Below, piece after piece: positions 26,203 through 34,811 of a DNA stretch of 64,000 nt (position 1 is its first letter; each line of letters begins with the position of its first letter). A program made the translations under genes and the position numbers. The DNA is from Pelagerythrobacter rhizovicinus (GTDB taxonomy: Bacteria; Pseudomonadota; Alphaproteobacteria; Sphingomonadales; Sphingomonadaceae). The notes under the pieces were generated by a model, which was given only the letters and a program-made list of their open reading frames with translations, had not been told where the DNA came from and made no database searches. The stretch covers positions 372,001 to 436,000 of the forward strand of contig NZ_SDPV01000002.1 in NCBI RefSeq assembly GCF_004135625.1, in the 5' to 3' direction.

Positions 26203-27231
26203 CTAGCCGCTCGCGCCGCCGAGCTTGCCGACCTTCTGCGCATCCTCGGCCCGCATCACCAGCACCTCGTCGCCGTCGACCACCACGATGACGTCCTCGA
26301 GGCCGATACACGAGACGCGCGGCCCGTCGCTGTCGACCATGACGTTGCGGCAGTCGACCAGCTCGGCCGCCCCGCGTACGACGTTGCCGCCCTCGTCCCC
26401 CTCCCGCGCCTCGCGCAGCGCGGTCCAGTTGCCGATGTCCGACCAGCCCATATCCACCGGCACGAGCGCTGCGCGATCGGTGTTCTCCATCACCGCGTAG
26501 TCGATCGATTCGCCTTCGATCCCGGCGAAGAACGACGCCGAGGGATGGAACCGCGGCCCGTTGTCGGAACCGCCCGCCACCGCTTCGCGGACAGCCTGCG
26601 CCATGGCCGGGCGGTGACGTGCCAGTTCCTCCAGCAGCGTGCCCGCCCGAAACGCGAAGATGCCGCCGTTCCAGCTGAACTCGCCCGAAGCGACGAAGTC
26701 GCGCGCCAGCGCCTCGCTCGGCTTCTCGACGAAGCGTGCCACGTCGTAGCCGCCATCGATTGCTGCCCCTCGCTGGATGTATCCGTAGCCGGTTTCGGCC
26801 CGGTCGGGCGCGATCCCGAAGGCGACGAGGCGCCCGCGCCCCGCAAGAGCGCCCGCCTGATCGACCGCGGCACGAAAGGCGTCCACGTCGGCGATGTGAT
26901 GGTCGCTGGGACAGACCAGCATCACCGCATCCTCGGGCAGCAGAGCCGCGGCAAGCGCGATAGCGGGCGCCGTGTTGCGTCCATCCGGCTCGACCACGAT
27001 GCGCATGCCGGGGTGACCCTGCGCCTCGACGAGGCCGACATGCCGCGCGCCGGTCACCACCATGGGCGGCGCAAAGCGGGCCGCATCGCGGCAGCGGGCC
27101 AGCGTCGCCTCGAACAGCGATTGCTCGCCCAGCAGGCGCAGGAAGGGCTTGGGGCGATCGGCGCGGCTTCGCGGCCAGAGCCGCGTTCCGCTGCCGCCGC
27201 ACAGGATCACCGGATGGATGCCGTCGGTCAT
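26203..27231 (-). CDS. Mannose-1-phosphate guanylyltransferase
   Basis: 342 residues. The nucleotidyltransferase signature is at the start (PVILCGGSGTRLWPRSR, followed by PKPFLRL). The GMP-pyrophosphorylase motif FVEKPSEALARDFVASGEFSWNGGIFAF is near residue 165, and VPVDMGWSDIGNW near 265 is typical of ManC/AlgA. The C-terminal isomerase domain of bifunctional AlgA/ManC is absent. The enzyme makes GDP-mannose from Man-1-P and GTP for exopolysaccharide or glycolipid. It is 71 bp downstream of tonB on the same strand and converges with the PHA-system gene. Confidence 0.93.
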   Translation of the reverse strand: MTDGIHPVILCGGSGTRLWPRSRADRPKPFLRLLGEQSLFEATLARCRDAARFAPPMVVTGARHVGLVEAQGHPGMRIVVEPDGRNTAPAIALAAALLPEDAVMLVCPSDHHIADVDAFRAAVDQAGALAGRGRLVAFGIAPDRAETGYGYIQRGAAIDGGYDVARFVEKPSEALARDFVASGEFSWNGGIFAFRAGTLLEELARHRPAMAQAVREAVAGGSDNGPRFHPSASFFAGIEGESIDYAVMENTDRAALVPVDMGWSDIGNWTALREAREGDEGGNVVRGAAELVDCRNVMVDSDGPRVSCIGLEDVIVVVDGDEVLVMRAEDAQKVGKLGGASG

Positions 27232-27302
27232 GCCTGTGCGTCATTCACCAGCTTGGACGACAGGGCAAGGCTCGGCACCCGCCCGGTACCCGTCTGTCCC
27301 GA

Positions 27303-28037
27303 TCAGAACCAGCGTTGCCGCCAGTAGAACGGCGCCGGAACGGGGTTGCCCTGCGCGTCGGTCGCCGGGCGAAAGCGCAGCCGCTCGACCACCAGGCGGC
27401 AGGTGATGCGGTCCGCCTCCGGATCGGGGCTCGGGCGATAGACGGTGCAATTCGACGCGCGCCCGTCGACGCCGACGATCGCGCGCACGATCACCTCGGT
27501 GCCCCGGCGCGCCGCGCGGCCGCCCGAGGGGACAGGGTAGTCGCGCGCATCGTCGATCGAGCCCGCAATGTGTTCGGGCTTGGTCACCGCGCCGCCACCC
27601 TGGCCGCTACCGCCCTGGCCGCTGCCCGTGCCTGCCCCCGAGCCGCCTGCCCCCGTCCCCGCGCCGCTCTCGCTCGCACCGGAAGTGTCGGCGGTGCCGG
27701 TGGAGGAGGCCCTGGGCGCCGGCGATGGACGCGGAACCGGGATCGGCGGGTCCGGCACAGCAACCTCGCGAGGTACCGCCTCACGCCCCTCCTCGCCCGA
27801 GGCGCCGGCATCCGGTTCGGCCGGAGGCTCGGGCAGTTCTTCGGGCGGAGTCGTGATCGTAACCGTGACCGCCTCGACCACCTGCCGCTCGACCGCTCCG
27901 GTGAAATCGGGCGCAAACGCCTTGGCCAGCCCGTAGATCGCGAGGACATGCAGCAGCGCGACGAGCAGCAGGGTGCCGAGGCGGGGTCTGCGGCGCCTGT
28001 TCGAAAATCCGGTCGCCCTCGTCATCTCGCTCGGCAC
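27303..28037 (-). CDS. TonB-family energy transducer
   Basis: 244 residues; an alternative start is Met5 (28025). One N-terminal membrane anchor (GTLLLVALLHVLAIYGLAKA) is followed by a Pro/Glu-rich periplasmic spacer (residues 60-105) and a Gly/Ser/Thr-rich stretch (110-145). The C-terminal TonB domain ends with CRLVVERLRFRPATDAQGNP, PFYWRQRWF. It transmits proton-motive force to outer-membrane receptors. It lies just downstream of a TonB receptor, beyond a terminator, so the two are probably separate transcripts. Confidence 0.88.
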   Translation of the reverse strand: MPSEMTRATGFSNRRRRPRLGTLLLVALLHVLAIYGLAKAFAPDFTGAVERQVVEAVTVTITTPPEELPEPPAEPDAGASGEEGREAVPREVAVPDPPIPVPRPSPAPRASSTGTADTSGASESGAGTGAGGSGAGTGSGQGGSGQGGGAVTKPEHIAGSIDDARDYPVPSGGRAARRGTEVIVRAIVGVDGRASNCTVYRPSPDPEADRITCRLVVERLRFRPATDAQGNPVPAPFYWRQRWF

Positions 28038-28105
28038 CCTATCGAAGTGGCTGACGTCGCGCCAAGTTTCCTCTTCGAGGCAGCATGCGGCTGGCCTGGC
28101 GGGAA

Positions 28106-28141
28106 GACAAAGAAAAACGGCGGCACCCAGGGGTGCCGCCG
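28106..28141 (-). terminator. Rho-independent terminator after the TonB receptor
   Basis: A perfect 10-bp stem CGGCGGCACC / GGTGCCGCCG (28141-28132 with 28127-28118) is followed on the minus strand by TTTTTCTTTG. It lies 28 bp past the receptor stop and separates it from tonB. Its other side (CCTTTTC) is weakly suited for the plus strand. Confidence 0.85.
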
Positions 28142-28168
28142 TCCTTTTCTCACCGTTCGTGCCGGCTG

Positions 28169-30637
28169 TTAGAAACCGACGACCAACGAGGCGACGATGG
28201 TGCGCGGAGCACCGATGTTCACGAACTCGGATTCGCTGATCAGGTCGGTCGGCGCGGAACCGATGTAGACCTCGTCGAACAGGTTGATGACGTTGAGCTG
28301 GAAGTAGGAGCGTTCCAGGCCCGCATCGGCGAGCGAGTAACGCAGGTCCAGATCGGCCACCGTATAGCCCGGCAGGGTGATCGTGTTGATATCGTTCAGG
28401 AAGCGCGAACCGGTGCGCTTGACCTGCGCGCCGATGTCGAACGCGCCCAGGCTGGCCTGAACGCGCGCGCCCAGCGTGTACTCGGGCACGCCCGATTCGC
28501 GCTTGCCGGCCGTCGGCGCGATCTCGTCGACGTCGAGCAGAACGTCATCCTTGATCTCCGAGTCCTGGTAGGAGCCGAAAACATAGGCGAGCAGTTCGGG
28601 GATCGGCTGGATCGAGATCGAACCGTCGATGCCGTACTTCTCGACTTCGCCCAGGTTGCGGGTGACCGTGCAATCGCATTCGAGGCTGTAGGCCGATGCC
28701 AACCGATTCTGATACTTGGTGTACCAGCCCGACAGTTGGGCCTGAACGATACCGGTCTGGTAGCGCACGCCAACGTCGAAACTATCCGAGGTTTCCGGCA
28801 CCGGCTGAGCCGCCGGATCGGATTCATCGAAATAGAGCGAACCGTAGAGCACGTCCGTGCCGGGCACCGACAGGTTCTTCGCATAGCTGGCGAAGACGCT
28901 GGCGGCATCGGTGAAATTATAGGTGAAGCCGACGTTCGGCAGGAACTTGTCGTAGTTCAGCACCCGCGAGGTCGGCGCCGCAGCGTTCGGATTGGCCGCG
29001 GCATAGCCGGCTCCATCTCCCGGCGAGACGCAATCGACGAACCCGCCCGCCGAGGTGGTGAAGCAGTACTGGTTCAGGTCACGCTCGAAGAAGGGGACAC
29101 GCGCGCCCAGCAGCACCACCAGATCGTCGTCCAGGAACTCGCCGCGATACTCACCCGAAACCTGGTGAAGCGTCGCATAGGACAGACGGTTGCGCTTGTT
29201 GAGCTGATTGCCCTCCGCATCGAGGATCGGGTCGTTGACCGGGAAGACGTCGACTGGTTCACCGCTGGGATAGAGGAAGCCGGCCTGGCCGGTCTGGCGG
29301 TGACGCGCACGATCGAAGGTGTAGGCGAGACGGACCCGGTGATCGTCGCTGATATCGTAAGCGAGGTTGGTGATCACCCCGAAACGATGCGTCTGAGTCT
29401 GGCTGGGCGAAAGGATGCGAACGGCGTCGAGCGTGTCGCCGTCGCCGTTAAGGTCGCGGCCGCCGGCGAAATAATAAACGGCACCGCGGCTGCTGACGAA
29501 GGGCACATTGTCAAAAATGACGCCGCTGAAGCCGTCGGAACTCGACCCTTCGATTCCGATGCTGGTCCCGCCGCCATTCGCCTTCACGTACTGATAGCTC
29601 GGGTCGACCGTCAGAACGAGGCCATCCGACAGAGTGAAGCGCGAGCTGCCGCGGATGTTACCGGTGTTCGACGGATTGTACCGGCGCTCGAAGGGCGAGC
29701 CGCAGCTGTTCGGCGTGTCAGCCTCACCCGTGACCGCGGGAGCTGTCGTGCAGGGCGTGCCGTCGTAGAGATCGTAGAAACGATCTTCGGGCTCGAGCGA
29801 GAAATTGGCGTTGTTGTTCGGCGAGCCGTTGAAGTTGTTGCGATTCTGGTTGTAGTGACCGGAAACCGAGATGAAATCCCCGTTCGCGCCCAGCTCCTGG
29901 TAGATGCGGCCGTTGTACTGCTGCTTGTCGACGCCGCCGTAGTTCGAGAAGGTGCTTTCGTTCACCGCGCGCGAGGCCGAGAACCATGCCTTGGTGCCCA
30001 TGCCGGTGATATCGCCGGTGTGAATCATCCCGAAGATGCGGTGGAACGGACGGCTGCCCGGATCGCCGCGGGCAACGATGTCGCCGTAGCTGGCCGACAC
30101 CATCGCGCCGAACTCGTCGCGCGGGATCAGCGTGCGGATGTTGATGGTACCGCCGACGGCCGAAGCGGTCGGGCTGTCGACGTCGGTGGAACCGAGCGAG
30201 ACGGTTACCGATTCGAGCGTCTCGGGGTCGAGCTGCTGGTTGGTGTAAAGCGCATAGTTGCCCGAATCGTTGAGCGGGATGCCGTCGACGGTCTGCGAAA
30301 TGCGATCCGAGCCGAAGCCCCGGATCGTGAAGTTGCCGCCGAGCGAGCCGAACGGGTCGTTGTTGGTGAAGCTCACGCCGGGAACGAGGTTGATGATGTC
30401 ATTGACCGTCTGACCGGGGGTCTGGCGCAGCATCAGTTCGCGTTCGATTTCCACACGCGCCTTGGGCGTTGCGGGAATGTCCACGCCGCCGACGTCGGTT
30501 GCACGGGTGCCGGTGACGATAATCTCGCTCTCCTCGAAATCGAGGGAGCCGGTGGATTGGGCGTGCGCGGTAGAAGGCATCACAGCCGCGGCGGAAAGGC
30601 TGACGACGCTGGCAGCCAGGAGGTACTTGAGCTTCAT
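28169..30637 (-). CDS. TonB-dependent outer-membrane receptor
   Basis: 822 residues with signal peptide MKLKYLLAASVVSLSAAAVM ending at AHA-Q. The TonB box ESEIIVTGTR follows, then the plug (TVNDIINLVPGVSFTNNDPFGS, TIRGFGSDRISQTVDGIPLND). The 22-stranded barrel ends with ...IGAPRTIVASLVVGF, an aromatic terminus. Two short disulfide-like Cys pairs occur in the extracellular loops (CTTAP ... NSCGS; CDC near residue 655). No substrate clue lies next to it apart from tonB downstream. The upstream 230 bp (30638-30870) carry no gene and must hold its promoter. Confidence 0.93.
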   Translation of the reverse strand: MKLKYLLAASVVSLSAAAVMPSTAHAQSTGSLDFEESEIIVTGTRATDVGGVDIPATPKARVEIERELMLRQTPGQTVNDIINLVPGVSFTNNDPFGSLGGNFTIRGFGSDRISQTVDGIPLNDSGNYALYTNQQLDPETLESVTVSLGSTDVDSPTASAVGGTINIRTLIPRDEFGAMVSASYGDIVARGDPGSRPFHRIFGMIHTGDITGMGTKAWFSASRAVNESTFSNYGGVDKQQYNGRIYQELGANGDFISVSGHYNQNRNNFNGSPNNNANFSLEPEDRFYDLYDGTPCTTAPAVTGEADTPNSCGSPFERRYNPSNTGNIRGSSRFTLSDGLVLTVDPSYQYVKANGGGTSIGIEGSSSDGFSGVIFDNVPFVSSRGAVYYFAGGRDLNGDGDTLDAVRILSPSQTQTHRFGVITNLAYDISDDHRVRLAYTFDRARHRQTGQAGFLYPSGEPVDVFPVNDPILDAEGNQLNKRNRLSYATLHQVSGEYRGEFLDDDLVVLLGARVPFFERDLNQYCFTTSAGGFVDCVSPGDGAGYAAANPNAAAPTSRVLNYDKFLPNVGFTYNFTDAASVFASYAKNLSVPGTDVLYGSLYFDESDPAAQPVPETSDSFDVGVRYQTGIVQAQLSGWYTKYQNRLASAYSLECDCTVTRNLGEVEKYGIDGSISIQPIPELLAYVFGSYQDSEIKDDVLLDVDEIAPTAGKRESGVPEYTLGARVQASLGAFDIGAQVKRTGSRFLNDINTITLPGYTVADLDLRYSLADAGLERSYFQLNVINLFDEVYIGSAPTDLISESEFVNIGAPRTIVASLVVGF

Positions 30638-30870
30638 GAAAACGATCCCTTCGGTGAGGCTCGGGTGGAGATGGAAACGGACGCCGGCCCGATAGGCACG
30701 AACGGCGACGCTAGAAAGTCGCTTTTGTTACCATGGCGTGACAGTGAGGTCGGTTAAGCGACGATCTTGTCACAGGCCCCGTAAAAGCCGCAGAATCCCA
30801 GGGGTTTCCGGCTGTTGCCGCAATGCAACATCAACGCGAAAACCGGTCGCCTGTGGAAAATGGGGCGTAC

Positions 30871-31800
30871 TCAGACGAGATTGATCTCTCGCAGCCGCTG
30901 CATCAGGAAGTCGTGACTCGAAATCGGCTCCGGACGCGTGTGGGGCGAGTCGGGGTCGACGCAGCTTTCCAGCGTCTCGATCGTGAAGTCGGGCCGGAAG
31001 TGCAGGAAGAACGGCATCGAGTAGCGTGACCGGTAGGCCGCTTCGCCGCGCGGGTTCACCACCCGGTGCGTGGTCGATCGCAGCTTGCCGTTGGTCAGCC
31101 GGTCGAGCATGTCGCCGATGTTCACCACCAGCGCGCCTTCGGGAACCTCGATCGCCTTCCACTCGCCGCTCGCGGTGAGCAGCTCGAGCCCGGCCTCTTC
31201 GGCGCCGAGCAGCAGGGTGATCGTATTGATGTCACCATGCGCGGCGGCGCGGATCGCGCCTTCCGCATCGGCTCCGGTCAGCGGCGGATAGTGCAGCAGG
31301 CGCATGACCGAGTTGCCGTCTTCCACCGTCTTGGCGAACCAGTCCTGCGGCAGCCCAAGGTGGAGCGCGATCGCCTCCAGCACGCGCGCGCCGGCTGTCT
31401 CGAACGCGGCGTAGAGTTCTTCGAAGGTTTCGCGGAACCCGGCGACCTCGGTCGGCCAGAGGTTCGGCGCCATGTATTCGGCGAGCGGGTGGCCTTCGCA
31501 CAGCGAACGGCCGACGTGCCAGAATTCCTTGAGATCGTGGACCGAAGCGTCCTTGGCCTTCTCGGTCCCGAACGGAGTATAGCCGCGGGCACCGCCGCCG
31601 CCGGGGATGTGGTAGGCGCGCTTGACCTCGTCCGGCAGAGCGAAGAACGCCTTGGAGAGGTCTTCCGCCTTCGCGATCAGGTCGGCCGGAATGCCGTGAT
31701 CGCGGATCACCGCGAAGCCGTACTCCTCGAAGCTGCGGCCGATCTCTTCCGAGACTTCGGACAGCGGGCGGGCGATGGAAACGGAAGCGATCTCGGACAT
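30871..31800 (-). CDS. Isopenicillin-N-synthase-like 2OG-Fe(II) oxygenase
   Basis: 309 residues. The double-stranded beta-helix shows the iron triad: H188 and D190 (AAHGDINTITLLL) and H245 (STTHRVVNP). The 2-oxoglutarate-binding RxS motif is R259-Y-S261 (RYSMPFF). The N-terminal DIOX_N domain reads SFEEYGFAVIRDHGIPADL and GGGARGYTPFGTEKAKD. The family hydroxylates or desaturates small molecules using 2OG. It follows the nucleoside transporter gene by 10 bp on the same strand, so a nucleoside-derived substrate is a natural hypothesis, not shown by sequence. Confidence 0.9.
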   Translation of the reverse strand: MSEIASVSIARPLSEVSEEIGRSFEEYGFAVIRDHGIPADLIAKAEDLSKAFFALPDEVKRAYHIPGGGGARGYTPFGTEKAKDASVHDLKEFWHVGRSLCEGHPLAEYMAPNLWPTEVAGFRETFEELYAAFETAGARVLEAIALHLGLPQDWFAKTVEDGNSVMRLLHYPPLTGADAEGAIRAAAHGDINTITLLLGAEEAGLELLTASGEWKAIEVPEGALVVNIGDMLDRLTNGKLRSTTHRVVNPRGEAAYRSRYSMPFFLHFRPDFTIETLESCVDPDSPHTRPEPISSHDFLMQRLREINLV

Positions 31801-31810
31801 GGGTTGCGAC

Positions 31811-33118
31811 TCAATAGGGTAGGAACAGGCCCGCCAGTGCAGCGCTCATCAGGTTGGCGAGACTGCCCGCGGCCAGCGCGCGCAGGCCCAGCTTCGCGAT
31901 GACCGGGCGCTGATTCGGCGCGAGTCCGCCCGTAACCGCCATCTGGATCGCAATCGAGGAAAAATTGGCGAAACCGCAGAGAGCGAAGGTGACGATCGCG
32001 CGGCTGCGGTCGGTCAGCACATCGAGCTGGCCCAGCTCGATGAAGGCGACGAATTCGTTGAGCACGATCTTGGTGCCGAACAGGCCGCCGGCGAGGCCCG
32101 CCTCTTCCCACGGCACTCCGATGAGGAACATCACCGGCGCGAACAGCCAGCCGAGCACCATCTGGAACGAAAGATCCGGGTAGCCGAACAGCCCGCCCAA
32201 TGCGCCGAGGAGGCCGTTAGCAAGGGCCACCAGCGCGACGAACGCCAGCACCATGGCGCCGACCGCCACCGCCAGCTTGACGCCCGTCTGTGCCCCCTGT
32301 GCCGCCGCTTCGATGATGTTGGCGGGCCGTTGGCCCTCTTCGAAGGTCTGGGCGACCTCGACTTCATGCGCCTTGTCGCCTTCGGTAATCGCGGCCGGAC
32401 CTTCGGCGCTGATTCGGCCACGCGGCAGGACGATCTTCCCCTCCGCCTCGGGCGAGGGTTCATCGTCATCCGGCATGATGATCTTCGCCATCAGGATCCC
32501 GCCGGGCGCCGACATGAAGGCGGCGGCGAGCAGGAACGGCAGGTATTCGCTGCCGAGCAACCCGGCATAGGCCGCCAGGATCGTGCCCGCGACGCCGGCC
32601 ATGCCGACGCTCATCAGGGTGAACAGCCGGCTCGGCGAAAGCGCGGCGAGATAGGGGCGGACCACGAGCGGGCTTTCCGACTGGCCGACGAAGATGTTCG
32701 CTGCCGCGCCCAGCGATTCCACCCGGCTGATGCCCGTCACCCAGCCGATCGCGCCGCCGACCCAGCGCACCACGCGCTGCATGATCCCGAGGTAATAGAG
32801 AATCGAGACCAGCGAGGCGAAGAACACGATCACCGGCAGGGCGCCGAGGGCGAAGGTGTTCTGCAGCGGGTTGTCCGCCCCGAACAGGAACGCGGTGCCG
32901 GCATCGGCATAGGAAAGCAGCGCCGCAACCCCGTCGCTCATCCCCTTGATCGTCGCCCGGCCCCAAGGCGTGCGCAGGACCAGGAAGGCGAGCAGGGCCT
33001 GCAGGGCAAAAGCCGCGGCTACCACGCGCAGGCGGATGCGGCGCTTGCCCGTCGACAGGAGGAAGGCAAGCGCCAGGATCGCAACGATCCCGAGCAGGCT
33101 GGTGAGGACTGGATGCAT
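31811..33118 (-). CDS. CNT-family nucleoside transporter (NupC type)
   Basis: 435 residues with 9-10 hydrophobic helices. The concentrative nucleoside transporter signatures GQSESPLVVRPYLAALSPSR and TKIVLNEFVAFIELGQL, plus CGFANFSSIAIQMAVTGGLAP, are present. A hydrophilic insert between helices (about residues 215-275: PDDDEPSPEAEGKIVLPRG) is normal for the bacterial branch. The protein imports nucleosides with protons or sodium across the inner membrane. It is first in a two-gene run with the oxygenase. It is divergent from the queuosine precursor transporter across about 120 bp. Confidence 0.92.
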   Translation of the reverse strand: MHPVLTSLLGIVAILALAFLLSTGKRRIRLRVVAAAFALQALLAFLVLRTPWGRATIKGMSDGVAALLSYADAGTAFLFGADNPLQNTFALGALPVIVFFASLVSILYYLGIMQRVVRWVGGAIGWVTGISRVESLGAAANIFVGQSESPLVVRPYLAALSPSRLFTLMSVGMAGVAGTILAAYAGLLGSEYLPFLLAAAFMSAPGGILMAKIIMPDDDEPSPEAEGKIVLPRGRISAEGPAAITEGDKAHEVEVAQTFEEGQRPANIIEAAAQGAQTGVKLAVAVGAMVLAFVALVALANGLLGALGGLFGYPDLSFQMVLGWLFAPVMFLIGVPWEEAGLAGGLFGTKIVLNEFVAFIELGQLDVLTDRSRAIVTFALCGFANFSSIAIQMAVTGGLAPNQRPVIAKLGLRALAAGSLANLMSAALAGLFLPY

Positions 33119-33239
33119 GGATGGCCCTGTTCGGCGAGATACCTATGCGGCTCTCTTGCCTGCCCGGCATCCACAGTCAAACACGGGAGCCGGCTTAGCC
33201 ACGCTTCCCTTTTCGCGCACGAGACAATAGGCGGTGGCC

Positions 33240-33908
33240 ATGAACGACGCATCCGCCGCGAATCCCATCCCACAATCCCTTTTCGTCTTCGCGCTCATCT
33301 ACGGCGGGATGACCGTTCTGGCCGGGTTCCTGGCGGTCAAGCAGGTCATGCTGTGGCCCACCTCGTTGGGTGTCGAGGCGGGGATCTTTGCCTTCCTGAT
33401 CCTGGTCGTGCTGTCGAGCGCGACGGCGCAGATGCATGGCCCCGCGGTCGCCAACCGGCTGGTCGTGTGGGGCTTCCTGCCGCTCGCGATGTCGATCGTG
33501 CTGATCCTGCTCGTTCTGCGCCTGCCCGCGGACCCGGCGATGTGGCCCGAGGGGCTCGAGGCATTCCAGCTGATCCATGCGACGACGCCGCGGATCATGG
33601 CAGCGGGGCCGGTCGCCTATCTCGTCTCGCTGCTGCTCAACGTGTGGATCTTCTCCAAGCTCCGCGGCGAGGGCGATGCCAAGGGCAATGTCGGGCTGAT
33701 GGTGCGCGGCGCAATCGCTTCGGCGCTGAGCCAGGCGATCGATTCGGTGATCTTCATCACGCTCGCCTTCGGCGGCGAGCGCGAGATCGGTTCCCTGATC
33801 GCGGGGCAGGCACTGGCGAAGATCGTGCTCTCGCTCGTCCTCGTGCCGTTCCTGATCGCGATTGCGGTGAAGATCGCGCAGCGGCTCGATCGAGGTCAGG
33901 CGGGGTAG
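33240..33908 (+). CDS. Queuosine precursor transporter (YhhQ/VUT family)
   Basis: 222 residues from ATG 33240; a GTG at 33234 is an equal in-frame alternative. About six hydrophobic helices occur. The family traits are HGPAVANRLVVWGFLPLAM in the middle and the QAIDSVIFITLAFGG segment (conserved S/Q-x-x-D) near residue 165. The family imports preQ0/preQ1 bases used for tRNA queuosine modification, or related bases. Base-transport and nucleoside-transport genes lie back to back here. Its stop abuts a convergent hypothetical gene. Confidence 0.8.
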   Translation: MNDASAANPIPQSLFVFALIYGGMTVLAGFLAVKQVMLWPTSLGVEAGIFAFLILVVLSSATAQMHGPAVANRLVVWGFLPLAMSIVLILLVLRLPADPAMWPEGLEAFQLIHATTPRIMAAGPVAYLVSLLLNVWIFSKLRGEGDAKGNVGLMVRGAIASALSQAIDSVIFITLAFGGEREIGSLIAGQALAKIVLSLVLVPFLIAIAVKIAQRLDRGQAG

Positions 33909-34169
33909 TCACGTCGTCCCGGTCGCATCGAGCAGGTCCATGAAGTTGCGCGCGGCTTCACGCTCTTCGTGGCTTTCGAAGACCTCGTCCAGGTCGGGTG
34001 CGGCGCCCAGCATATAGAGCAGCGTCCACAGCGCGAAACGTTTGCCCGGATCGGTCTCAAGCCCGATGTCGACCTGACAACGTTCGATCCCTGCCGCCAA
34101 CGCGGACGCGGGCACAGCTTCGATATCGTCCGTGGCGAAATAGCGGCGGAGCAGGTCGTCGAGGTCCAT
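33909..34169 (-). CDS. Hypothetical protein (86 aa)
   Basis: The 86-residue frame starts MDLDDLLRRYFATDDIEAVP and is acidic and helical (DLDEVFESHEEREAARNFMDLL). There is no signal peptide, membrane segment or known domain. It starts directly opposite the queuosine transporter stop and lies 49 bp downstream of the Lrp gene's end. The composition resembles its chromosomal neighbours. I do not recognise the family. Confidence 0.65.
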   Translation of the reverse strand: MDLDDLLRRYFATDDIEAVPASALAAGIERCQVDIGLETDPGKRFALWTLLYMLGAAPDLDEVFESHEEREAARNFMDLLDATGTT

Positions 34170-34218
34170 TGCCGGTGCCTAGCGCAGATCGGAGGCCGCT
34201 GCCACGGACCGGACGGCC

Positions 34219-34683
34219 TCAATCCAGCGGCAACTCCGTCGTCGCCTTGATCTCCGACAGGGCGACGGTGGAATTGATCTCCTGAACGCCGGGCAACTTG
34301 CTGAGCTGATCGAAGAAGAAGCGTTCGTAGGCGTCGATGTCCTTCGCGACGATCCGCAGCATGAAATCCATCGTCCCCATCAGGACGTAGGCATCGAGAA
34401 CTTCGGGGAAGCCGCGGATCGTCTCGCTGAACTCGTCGAGATTGGCGCGCCCGTGTGCATTGAGCTTCACCTGGGCGAAGACATGCGCGTTGAGGCCGAC
34501 CTTGCGCCGGTCGACGATCGCCACGCGCTTGCGGATGTAGCCCTCGCGCTCGAGCCGGTCGATGCGGCGCCAGCAGGGGGAGGCGGACAGGCCGACCCGC
34601 TCGGCAATCTGCGCCGTCGTTTGATTCGCGTCGCGCTGCAATTCGCGGAGAATCTTTCTCTCGTATCGGTCGAGTTGGGTCAT
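34219..34683 (-). CDS. Lrp/AsnC-family transcriptional regulator
   Basis: 154 residues from ATG 34683 (MTQLDRYERKILRELQRDAN); the frame extends to 34746 without conserved residues. A winged helix-turn-helix occupies residues 5-55 (QIAERVGLSASPCWRRIDRLEREG), followed by the RAM ligand-binding domain (AYVLMGTMDFMLRIVAKDIDAYERF). The family senses amino acids, often leucine. It is divergent from leucine dehydrogenase, 128 bp apart, so it most likely controls that gene and itself. Confidence 0.93.
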   Translation of the reverse strand: MTQLDRYERKILRELQRDANQTTAQIAERVGLSASPCWRRIDRLEREGYIRKRVAIVDRRKVGLNAHVFAQVKLNAHGRANLDEFSETIRGFPEVLDAYVLMGTMDFMLRIVAKDIDAYERFFFDQLSKLPGVQEINSTVALSEIKATTELPLD

Positions 34684-34811
34684 CCGTTTCGTATAGCCGG
34701 ATTCTGGGGGTAAAAACATTCCGTAAATGGGCCACCTAGCCACCAAAGCGATGAAGTTTCTCCAGCAAACCGGTGCGATGATCTGCGCAACCTCATGAAG
34801 GAGAGACTTGC
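34684..34811. promoter_or_regulatory. Divergent Lrp / leucine dehydrogenase control region
   Basis: This 128-bp gap lies between the start codons of the Lrp-type regulator and the dehydrogenase. It is more A+T-rich than the coding DNA around it and includes the dehydrogenase ribosome site GAAGGAGAGA before 34812. It is the natural place for Lrp binding; no specific operator sequence can be named. Confidence 0.5.

Noticed and set aside
28085-30757. 890-residue plus-strand frame opposite the TonB receptor
   Set aside because: Shadow of 28169-30637, which has signal peptide, plug and barrel; the plus product is repetitive without fold signals.
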